From Planctomycetaceae bacterium (GTDB taxonomy: Bacteria; Planctomycetota; Planctomycetia; Planctomycetales; Planctomycetaceae): 34,766 nt of DNA. Made by a program: the position numbers and the translations under genes. Shown one piece after another: positions 25,691 through 32,977 of this stretch. Location of the stretch: contig JAEUII010000224.1 in assembly GCA_016795145.1 (NCBI GenBank), positions 1 through 34,766 on the forward strand, in the 5' to 3' direction. Position 1 is the first letter of the stretch. Each line of letters begins with the position of its first letter. The notes beneath the pieces are model-generated. The model saw nothing but the letters and a program-made list of their open reading frames with translations. It was not told the DNA's origin and did no database searches.

Positions 25691-26869
25691 ATGAAACGAT
25701 GGACGATCGCTTTGTCGGCAGGCCTTATCGCAGCGTCAGTTCAGACGTCGGCAATCGCTCAGGATGGCCAGCGAATTCAGGTTGTCACTGAGAATGGTGC
25801 TCAGGAACCGATCCGCGTTGAGGGGTCCAGAATCGTCTTCATTAACGACGACGAAGCCAAGGTCGTTGAAGGCAAGCCGATCACGGTTGAAGACGTGGAG
25901 GAATCGGCAGGGAAGAAACGTGTCGAGCTCCGAATCGAAACCTCTTCCACCTCCAACGGTGAAGACGGCGATCCACCAAAGGTTGTCACGAAGGGCAAGG
26001 TCGTCGTCGTTGGCCCCGATGGTCAGAAGAAAGAGTACGACGTGAATGGCGCCGAAGGTCAGGCCATTCTGATGGAACTGCACGGCGACAAGAGTGAAGC
26101 CGGCGTCGCAGAACATGAAGTGATCGTCAAGAATCTGATTTCTGACAGTGACGCCGACGTTGACGTGGCCGAAGAAGAACGACTTGTCATCGGTGTGCAG
26201 TGCGAAGAAGCCACAGAACTTCTGCGAGGTCACCTGAAGCTTGGCGCGGCCGGAGTTGTGGTTCTGGAAGTTCGCGATGAGACACCGGCCGCAGAAGCCG
26301 GCATCCAGAAAAATGACATCGTCGTCAGCATCGATGAAAAGCCAGTCGGCACGAAAGAAGAACTGGTCGAAGCCGTAACAGGCTCAGACGGGAAAGAGCT
26401 GCACCTGGAAATTCTGCGAGCAGGTGATAAGCAGAAGATCACGGTCACTCCGAAGAAGATGAAGGTTCCAGTCGTTGTCGCGACTGTGACCGAAGACATG
26501 GAAGGCATTCAGGACATCGAAGGGCTGGAGAAACTTCCGGAGAACATCCAGAAGATGATCAAGGATCGTGTTCCTGGAGTTCGCATCCAGAGAATCCACC
26601 CTGGAGTGATCGTCGAAGGCAAGGCACCAACCGAGCCTGCTGAAATGCACAAGATGATCGAGAAGGTTCGCAGGGCCGCCGAGCTCCAGGCAAGGGATGC
26701 TCAGCTGGCTGCAGAAGACGCGAAGAAAGCCCACGACAACTTCAAAGAACAGCGTGAAGTCCACGAATCCATGAAGCAGCTTCACGAAGAAATGAAGGCG
26801 ATGCAGGAAGAACTGCATGCCCTTCGGAAGCAGCTGAAGGAAGAAGAGAAAGAAGACGAGAAGGAATAG
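25691..26869 (+). CDS. Exported PDZ-domain protein with C-terminal coiled coil
   Basis: Signal peptide (about 1-23, IALSAGLIAASVQTSAIA) after a good AGGAGAACGAA ribosome binding site. An acidic N-terminal part of about 140 residues contains beta strands (VVVVGPDGQKKEYDVNG). A PDZ domain follows at about 164-258 with the carboxylate-binding region near LVIGVQ and the typical ETPAAEAGIQKNDIVVSIDEKPV block. A basic linker leads to a long charged coiled coil (about 316-392) rich in Glu/Lys/His. 392 aa. There is no protease domain, unlike DegP/DegS. Its place after the sigma/anti-sigma pair suggests it senses or binds misfolded envelope proteins (inference). The 214-bp gap with the REP pair may allow its own promoter. 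Transcription ends at the strong hairpin at 26896-26930. Confidence 0.85.
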   Translation: MKRWTIALSAGLIAASVQTSAIAQDGQRIQVVTENGAQEPIRVEGSRIVFINDDEAKVVEGKPITVEDVEESAGKKRVELRIETSSTSNGEDGDPPKVVTKGKVVVVGPDGQKKEYDVNGAEGQAILMELHGDKSEAGVAEHEVIVKNLISDSDADVDVAEEERLVIGVQCEEATELLRGHLKLGAAGVVVLEVRDETPAAEAGIQKNDIVVSIDEKPVGTKEELVEAVTGSDGKELHLEILRAGDKQKITVTPKKMKVPVVVATVTEDMEGIQDIEGLEKLPENIQKMIKDRVPGVRIQRIHPGVIVEGKAPTEPAEMHKMIEKVRRAAELQARDAQLAAEDAKKAHDNFKEQREVHESMKQLHEEMKAMQEELHALRKQLKEEEKEDEKE

Positions 26870-26895
26870 TTCTCGCAGTAAATCCTGGCACTCAG

Positions 26896-26930
26896 AAGGC
26901 CCGACGGCAGCGTCGGGCCTTTTTTGTTTT
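26896..26930 (+). terminator. Rho-independent terminator after the PDZ gene
   Basis: AAGGCCCGACG pairs perfectly with CGTCGGGCCTT (26896-26906 with 26911-26921, GCAG loop), followed by an uninterrupted T-run (TTTTTTGTTTT). The minus-strand side is not T-rich, so it serves only the rightward unit. Confidence 0.95.
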
Positions 26931-27036
26931 CGGGATGCGACGGTTTCGGAGATGCGTCGAAGATGGGTTGAAGTCGTAGACGATTAATAAAAGCGAGTTC
27001 CACGACTCCGTGAGGGAGTAACTCCGGCAAGTTCCA

Positions 27037-27783
27037 CTACAAGGGGGCGAGACCCTGACGATGGCAGAGTTCCAGCAGGCCGCATTCAGCGCAGTTAGGC
27101 CTGCGCGCGACGCAGGTTCGGCGACCATGGTGGATCAGTCGGTGCGAGAAGTTGATCCATTCGTCCTGAGGAATCAACTCCATCATTTCCCGTTCGATGA
27201 TTTCCGGATTCTCCGACTCCGTCAGTCCCAGTAAGTTCGTCAGACGACGAACGTGAGTATCCACAACGACACCGGAAGGGATACCGAACCATGTTCCAAG
27301 GACCACGCTGGCAGTCTTTCGTCCGACTCCCGGCAGCGTGATCAGTTGCTCGATGTTCTGTGGAATCTCACCACTGAACCGGGAGACAAGTTCAGCCGCC
27401 ATGCCTCGGATATTCGTCGCCTTGTTTCTGAAGAACCCAAGCGGCTTGACGATCTCTTCGACGTCCTCCTGGCTTGCGGCCGCCAGAGCTTTCGCATCAG
27501 GAAACTTGCGAAACAGCTCAGGTGTCGCCTGATTGACGCGTTCGTCGGTGCACTGAGCGGAGAGAATCGTGGCCACCAGCAACTGGAATGCAGATTCATG
27601 GTGCAGTGCACATTCAGCGACGGGGAATAGCTCCGCGAGTCGCTGAGTAATTTTTGCGGCACGAGCCTTCTTCTGAGCAGGCGACTCGGAGATCTTCTTC
27701 GCAACTTTGCTGCTCACACCCGCTTTCGCAGTCGCTTTGCTTTCTGCTGCTGGCCGTTTCTTTGACGAGGCTTTCTTTGCCAC
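27037..27783 (-). CDS. nth: Endonuclease III
   Basis: Base-excision-repair DNA glycosylase/AP lyase removing oxidised pyrimidines. The helix-hairpin-helix TLPGVGRKTASVVLG carries the catalytic Lys156, and VVDTHVRRL the catalytic Asp175. A [4Fe-4S] loop C224-x6-C231-x2-C234-x5-C240 lies near the C-terminus (residues counted from the GTG start). I chose the GTG at 27783 because TCAGGA stands seven bases upstream; the frame is open to an ATG at 27849, which would add 22 residues. At 248 aa it is longer than E. coli Nth (211) because of an N-terminal Lys/Ala-rich basic extension of about 40 residues, likely a DNA-binding tail. It follows the ECF sigma gene on the same strand, with a 112-bp gap. 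Confidence 0.95.
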   Translation of the reverse strand: MAKKASSKKRPAAESKATAKAGVSSKVAKKISESPAQKKARAAKITQRLAELFPVAECALHHESAFQLLVATILSAQCTDERVNQATPELFRKFPDAKALAAASQEDVEEIVKPLGFFRNKATNIRGMAAELVSRFSGEIPQNIEQLITLPGVGRKTASVVLGTWFGIPSGVVVDTHVRRLTNLLGLTESENPEIIEREMMELIPQDEWINFSHRLIHHGRRTCVARRPNCAECGLLELCHRQGLAPL

Positions 27784-27895
27784 GGTGATTCCTGACCGAA
27801 GAGGTCCGCACAGATAAAGAGACTGAATCGAGGTTACTCCGGACCTCATTGTAGGCTGTAAGCCAGGAATGCTGCAGCGTTTCGCCGAAGTTTCA

Positions 27896-28441
27896 TTACT
27901 CCTGAGTCGGAGTGTTTTCTCTTGTCATTTCCCGGAGCAGCCAGGCTCTGGCGAAAGTCAGGTGACGGCTGACGGATGTTCGGGATGACTGGATCGCCTC
28001 GCAGATTTGTTCGATCGACAATCCTCCGAAATAACGCAGCACAACGATCCTTGCTTTGTCCGGATCTTCTGCTTCCAGCTTTTTCAGCGCGGCATCCAGT
28101 TCCAGCAACTGATCTTCGGTGACATCGTCCCGAATCCCGTCCAGTTGCATGATGATTTCTGAAGCTGCATCCCTGCGAGGTCTGCTTTTCTTTCGCCTGG
28201 CGAGATCGACCAGGATGCGTCGCATCGACTCTGCCGCCGCGGCAAAGAAATGTCCGATTGAATCCCAGTGCTGATCTTTTCGCGAGGCTACGAGTCGCAC
28301 ATAGACTTCATGCACAAGTGCTGTGGGTTGCAGTGTCTGTCCGGGAGTTTCATGGCGAAGCTTAGACGAGGCCAGTGCGCGCAACTCATCGTAAACGAGC
28401 TGGAAGAGCTTTTCGGAAGTGTCGTCACCTTCGCCTGTCAT
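27896..28441 (-). CDS. ECF sigma factor, TIGR02999 type
   Basis: Sigma factor of the ECF group common in planctomycetes and acidobacteria. Region 2 is typical: LVYDELRALASSKLRHE, then LQPTALVHEVYVRLV, FFAAAAESMRRILVDLARRKKS. Region 4 (about 115-170) includes VVLRYFGGLSIEQICEAIQSSRTSVSRHLTFARAWL. 181 aa, usual for the group. It lies 37 bp downstream of, and on the same strand as, a large protein kinase gene, so the two are probably one operon. In other sigma/kinase pairs (for example EcfP/PknT in Vibrio) the kinase activates the sigma factor by phosphorylation; a similar relation here is an inference. No anti-sigma factor is adjacent. The weak ribosome binding site (GAAG) leaves the exact start slightly uncertain. 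Confidence 0.9.
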   Translation of the reverse strand: MTGEGDDTSEKLFQLVYDELRALASSKLRHETPGQTLQPTALVHEVYVRLVASRKDQHWDSIGHFFAAAAESMRRILVDLARRKKSRPRRDAASEIIMQLDGIRDDVTEDQLLELDAALKKLEAEDPDKARIVVLRYFGGLSIEQICEAIQSSRTSVSRHLTFARAWLLREMTRENTPTQE

Positions 28442-28478
28442 TTCGAAACTTCATCGGTCCGGATGCGAGTCACATCGA

Positions 28479-31040
28479 TCACTGGAGTACGGTAAACAAC
28501 GGACAATCTAGCAGGCTGGCCGGTACTCTGTCACGAGGCACCTCGGCAAATCGAATCCCCGAACCCGCGATCAGGTCTTTGACGGTCCCTGTGGCAATCG
28601 TTTCTCCCAATTGTGCTGCCCCGGCAATCTGAATAGCACGTTGAACGGTGAGTCCATCGATCGTGGTGTCGGAGACATCGCATTCACCGATATGGATTCC
28701 GTTCTGAAGATTCATTCCGTGCCGATGCGCTGCTCGCGTTATGCTGAGAGCCGCACGAATGGCTCTGGATGGTCCGTCAAACGCGGCCAGCACAAGGTCA
28801 TCAGAAAAGACCACATTGCTTCCACGATACAATGCGACTTCTTCCCGAACGCTGTTGCGGAAACTGTCGGTCAGTAACGACCCTGCCCCGGACGTTTCAC
28901 CCTGACGCGTCTTCTGAGGAGTCAGGGAGCCTGCAAGAACTGTGGCCAGAATTCGTTCGACGTGTGAGGCCCTGGAGCTTGTTGTCAGGAAACGACGAAT
29001 CACCTGCAGAATCTCATCCTGATTACCAACGAATGGCAGATGGTCGTCGCCCGGGAGTTCGCAAAACTCTGCCCCCGGAATATTCTCGGCAAGGAAACGC
29101 CCTTCTTCCACTTTGAGGCAACGATCCGCGGTCCGGTGTACTACCAGCGTGGGGACTCGAATCAGCGGCAGAATCGGGCGAATATCAATCTGAGCATTCA
29201 TCTGCGTCAACGCCAATGCTGCACCCGGGCTGGCTCCCATGCGAAGATAGGTCGCCCACCAGTCTCGAAACTGCGGATCGTGTGCCATGCTTGGAGCACG
29301 ATCTTCGATCCCAACGGGGCCGCCCCAGTTGCGTCGGATTTCCTCAAGGAAGTGATGCCTGTGCTCTTCGCGGACACCATAAGGATAATCTTCGGCCCAC
29401 AGTCGGCGTGCATACGATCCGATCATCACCATCGCAATGGTCTTCTCCGGATACGTTGCTGCAAAGAGGGCACAGAGCGGGCCTCCTTCAGAAACACCGC
29501 AAAGCACGGCTCGCTGAGAATCAACCGCCTCCATCACCGCGCGAACGTCATCCATTCGCTGTTCGAGAGTAGGAAGCTGATGCACAGGAACACGATCGGA
29601 CAGACCAGTTCCCCGTTTGTCGAAAAGGATGACTCTGGCGAATGTCCCAAGTTCCCGGAGGAACTTCGCGAACGACGGGTCCTTCCAGAACCATTCAAGG
29701 TGCGAGACCCATCCCATCACGAAGACGATATCTAAGTCGCCTGATCCAAAGACCTGATAGGCAATGTTCACATCGCCACTTGCAGCATAACGGACATCCG
29801 GAATACGCATGGGCTCATGCGAGGAAGCTGTCGACACGGGACCGTGAGCAACGGAAGCAGCGCCCGGACGTGGAGAGGCATCAATTCTGGACGCTGGTCC
29901 TGCCTGGACATCGGTCACGGTGCTCGTACCGCCTAATGCGCGAAGTTCTTCCAGCACACTGCGAGTCGTCAGCAGTCGCTGTGACACATCTTTGACGAGC
30001 AGTCTCTCAATGAGTCGTGAAAGCTCTTCAGGAACCACTGCTCCGTCACGAATTACCGGGGGAGCCGATCGATCCAGAATTGCGACCAGCACGTCACTCT
30101 GCGTCGCTCCGGTGAACGGAGCGTGCCCACAGAGCATTTCAAATAACAGAACTCCCAGGCTGAATAAGTCACTCCGGTAGTCGACTCGCTGTCCTCGAGC
30201 CTGCTCAGGTGACATGTAACTGAGTGTGCCTGCGAGCAGCCCCGAAAACGTGACGGGTGTCTCACCGGCCTGCAATCCGGAATCGGATCCTTCGGCGGCC
30301 CTCGCCAGTCCGAAGTCCAGGACCTTGACGAGTCCATCATGACGAATCATGACGTTCTCCGGTTTCAGATCCCGATGCACCACCCCGGCCTCATGCGCCG
30401 CAGTCAGCGCGGCGCAAATCTGCGTTGCCAGTGTGACCACTTCGGAAACGGAAAGTCGTCCGCGATTCATCCTGGATCGCAGTGTCTCTCCCTCAATGTA
30501 CTCGGAGGCGATGTAATGTGTTCCCTGCGATTCGCCAACTTCGTAGATCGTGAGAATACCTGGATGGTTCACCGCTCCGGCTGACCGAGCTTCTCTGCGA
30601 AATCGCGCGAGCCATTGTGAGTCTGCCGAGTGTTTCGGAAACAGAACCTTGATTGCAATCTGGCGACCGAGCTGCGGATCGTACGCAAGGTACACCTCAC
30701 CCATGCCACCCGACCCCAGCAAACTTCGAATCTCGAAGCGGCCAAGCAGGCTTCCCAGTTTGAGCGTCGGAACTCGAGACCACGTCGCTCCTTCGATGCG
30801 CGTTTGAGTTGTGTTGAGCACGACAATGGGATGCTCAAGCAGATGGCTGTCAGTATCGTTTGCCTTGAGCAACGATTTCACATCGCGCAGGAGCGCAGAG
30901 TTTCCTTCGCAGGCTTGCTCGAGAAACTCGTCTCGGTCAGGCCCTCGTGGAATTTCAACCGCGGCATGAAAGATCTCTTCCAGTGTCATGTGCAGCAGTA
31001 CCTGAGTCGCAGCTCGCCCTCGTTCGTTGTCGCGAATCAT
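28479..31040 (-). CDS. Ser/Thr protein kinase fused to alpha/beta hydrolase and degenerate class III cyclase domain
   Basis: Three-part cytosolic regulator of 853 aa with no membrane segment. Kinase at about 100-370: Gly-loop GSGGMGEV, Lys131 (IAIKVL), HRDLKPEN with Asp224, DFG with Asp242, GTLSYMSPEQ; all catalytic residues are present. A Ser/Ala/Pro-rich linker leads to an alpha/beta hydrolase at about 412-690, with nucleophile Ser517 (GVSEGG), Asp639 and His667 as probable triad. The C-terminus (about 693-853) resembles adenylate/guanylate cyclases of mycobacterial hydrolase-cyclase fusions (Rv1900c-like): VLAAFDGPSRAIRAALSI, NGIHIGECDV, ATGTVKDLIAGSGI. The first metal-binding block (FTDxVGST in active enzymes) is replaced by LAGSLTP, and the V-N-x-A-A-R block reads VQRAIQI, so it is probably inactive. 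Start: ATG 31040, or 30989 nearer the EIFHAA opening. It lies 37 bp upstream of an ECF sigma gene. Confidence 0.88.
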   Translation of the reverse strand: MIRDNERGRAATQVLLHMTLEEIFHAAVEIPRGPDRDEFLEQACEGNSALLRDVKSLLKANDTDSHLLEHPIVVLNTTQTRIEGATWSRVPTLKLGSLLGRFEIRSLLGSGGMGEVYLAYDPQLGRQIAIKVLFPKHSADSQWLARFRREARSAGAVNHPGILTIYEVGESQGTHYIASEYIEGETLRSRMNRGRLSVSEVVTLATQICAALTAAHEAGVVHRDLKPENVMIRHDGLVKVLDFGLARAAEGSDSGLQAGETPVTFSGLLAGTLSYMSPEQARGQRVDYRSDLFSLGVLLFEMLCGHAPFTGATQSDVLVAILDRSAPPVIRDGAVVPEELSRLIERLLVKDVSQRLLTTRSVLEELRALGGTSTVTDVQAGPASRIDASPRPGAASVAHGPVSTASSHEPMRIPDVRYAASGDVNIAYQVFGSGDLDIVFVMGWVSHLEWFWKDPSFAKFLRELGTFARVILFDKRGTGLSDRVPVHQLPTLEQRMDDVRAVMEAVDSQRAVLCGVSEGGPLCALFAATYPEKTIAMVMIGSYARRLWAEDYPYGVREEHRHHFLEEIRRNWGGPVGIEDRAPSMAHDPQFRDWWATYLRMGASPGAALALTQMNAQIDIRPILPLIRVPTLVVHRTADRCLKVEEGRFLAENIPGAEFCELPGDDHLPFVGNQDEILQVIRRFLTTSSRASHVERILATVLAGSLTPQKTRQGETSGAGSLLTDSFRNSVREEVALYRGSNVVFSDDLVLAAFDGPSRAIRAALSITRAAHRHGMNLQNGIHIGECDVSDTTIDGLTVQRAIQIAGAAQLGETIATGTVKDLIAGSGIRFAEVPRDRVPASLLDCPLFTVLQ

Positions 31041-31309
31041 GGATCAGTAGTTGATGTTCCTCATCCACTGCTTCAGCGAGTGATTATTGAGGACCGGCTT
31101 GCGTCTTTACCCCTCGCTGACGTTTTGGGTCACGAAGTTCGGCAAATCCGCAATAGACCGTGCGACATTCTGTGCATTTAGCTGAGGTATGTAAAACCTG
31201 AAACCTCCCAACACCGTGCCGGCCGATTGCAGCATGAGGAGCGGTGTCATAACCTCTGTCGCACGAGTTTATGATCTCCCTGACTCACCTCACCGGAGCC
31301 AGTGTTGCC
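31041..31309. other. Divergent intergenic region between the kinase and sulfatase genes
   Basis: About 270 bp that must contain promoters of both the leftward kinase-sigma unit and the rightward sulfatase. No operator-like palindrome or clear promoter was recognised. Confidence 0.4.
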
Positions 31310-32917
31310 ATGTTTCAGCGATTGTTTGCCCTTTTGGCCGTCTTTGTTTGCCTGACGAACGGAACAGCTTCACTGGCCCAAAGTTCTCCATCAGATCGTC
31401 CGAACGTCCTGTTTGTCTTTGCCGACGACTGGGGCCGATACGCCAGCATTTACGGTCAAAGAGAACCAGGCTCGATCAATGATGCCGTAAGAACTCCAAA
31501 CTTTGACTCGCTTGCGAAAAAAGGAGTTCTGTTTACTCGCGCGTTCGTCAACGCGCCGTCGTGTACGCCGTGCCGCAGTTCGCTGCTTTCCGGTCAGTAC
31601 TTCTGGCGAACCGGACGCGGAGCAATTCTGCAGGGAGCTGTTTGGGACTCGTCGATTCCAACTTTCCCGCTGCTTCTGGAAAAAAGCGGCTATGCAATCG
31701 GACACACTGGAAAGGTCTGGAGTCCCGGTACGCCTGGCAACGCCCCCATCGGTGCTCAACGCACTGCGTTCAATAAATCCGGACGGCAGTTCAATGATTT
31801 TTCCGAAGCACTCAATAAGTCCGCGGATGAAGCCTCGACACGAGCTCAGTTGCTGGCGGAAGTGCGAGGAAATTTCGAGAGCTTTCTGAAGCAGCGTCCA
31901 GGCGACAAACCCTTCTGTTATTGGTGGGGGCCGACGAATACTCATCGGACCTGGATCAAGGGTTCCGGCAAACGATTCTGGAAGATCGATCCCGACTCGC
32001 TGAAGGGAAAGATGTCGGCTCATCTGCCAGATGTTCCTGAAGTGCGCGAAGACGTTGCGGACTATCTTGGTGAAGTCCAGGCTCTTGATGCAGGACTTGG
32101 TGAATTACTCGCGGTGCTGGAGCAAACCGGTGAGGCATCGCGAACGATGGTGATTGTGTCCGGTGACCATGGTATGCCAGGTGTGCCCGGCGGAAAGTGC
32201 AACCTGTATGACCTCGGCACGAGAGTGTCACTTGCCGTTTGTTGTCCAGACCGGATCCCGGGAGGACGCGTTGTTGATGACTTTGTTTGTCTCCCAGATC
32301 TTGCCCCAACGATTCTGGAAGCGGCCGGTGTTGAAGTTCCCAAAGTCATGACGGGCCGGAGTTTGCTGAAGGTCCTTCAATCGGACGCCTCAGGTGTTGT
32401 TGACTCCACAAGAGACTTCGTGGTGACGGGGCGAGAACGTCATGTCGCTGCGGCACGCCTGGAACTTCGACCCTATCCTCAGCGAGCCATTCGCACGGCC
32501 GATTTTCTTTACATCCGCAACTTTGCTCCTGACCGCTGGCCGATGGGGACGGCTCCAGGCTTTGGCACGACCGGAAAAATGCCGGATGCGGATGCACTGG
32601 AAACCACGACCTTTGGAGCGTTTGCCGATATGGACGCCAGCCCGACAAAGTCCTGGCTCATTACACACGTCCACGAAAACTCGGAGAACCAAACGTGGTT
32701 CGATCGAGCATTCGCGCAACGTCCTGCGGAAGAACTCTTCGATCTCAGCGTCGATCCCGATCAGATCCACAATGTGGCGCTGGATCCGAAGTATGCGGAC
32801 ACTCGAGCGAAGCTCGCTGATCGGTTGATGCAGATTCTGAAGGAAACCAACGACCCACGAGTGACAACTGATCCGCCGGCATTTGAGCAGTCTCCGTTCA
32901 CCGACAAACCAAACTGA
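31310..32917 (+). CDS. Secreted sulfatase (type I, formylglycine)
   Basis: Hydrolyses sulfate esters, in planctomycetes typically of algal or other sulfated polysaccharides, outside the cytoplasm. Signal peptide: LFALLAVFVCLTNGTASLA from the ATG at 31310 (GGAG lies 11 bases upstream; an in-frame ATG at 31271 would give an unusually long n-region). Metal-binding pair Asp39-Asp40 (FADDWG). Sulfatase signature C85-T-P-C-R-SSLLSGQY: Cys85 is the residue converted to formylglycine. Later blocks are GHTGKVW, THRTW and SGDHGM (metal-binding Asp/His), with a C-terminal subdomain ending in LFDLSVDPDQIHNVA, typical of the family. 535 aa. Substrate specificity cannot be assigned. No formylglycine-generating enzyme gene is in the window; it must be supplied elsewhere. 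Confidence 0.93.
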   Translation: MFQRLFALLAVFVCLTNGTASLAQSSPSDRPNVLFVFADDWGRYASIYGQREPGSINDAVRTPNFDSLAKKGVLFTRAFVNAPSCTPCRSSLLSGQYFWRTGRGAILQGAVWDSSIPTFPLLLEKSGYAIGHTGKVWSPGTPGNAPIGAQRTAFNKSGRQFNDFSEALNKSADEASTRAQLLAEVRGNFESFLKQRPGDKPFCYWWGPTNTHRTWIKGSGKRFWKIDPDSLKGKMSAHLPDVPEVREDVADYLGEVQALDAGLGELLAVLEQTGEASRTMVIVSGDHGMPGVPGGKCNLYDLGTRVSLAVCCPDRIPGGRVVDDFVCLPDLAPTILEAAGVEVPKVMTGRSLLKVLQSDASGVVDSTRDFVVTGRERHVAAARLELRPYPQRAIRTADFLYIRNFAPDRWPMGTAPGFGTTGKMPDADALETTTFGAFADMDASPTKSWLITHVHENSENQTWFDRAFAQRPAEELFDLSVDPDQIHNVALDPKYADTRAKLADRLMQILKETNDPRVTTDPPAFEQSPFTDKPN

Positions 32918-32977
32918 GTCACGCAGGACATGCCGCGTGTTGAGTTCGTATCGAAGGGAACTTGCCCACGATGAAGC

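Noticed and set aside
26896..26921. Hairpin considered as terminator for leftward nth as well
   Set aside because: The minus-strand side has no T-tract and lies over 100 bp from the nth stop.
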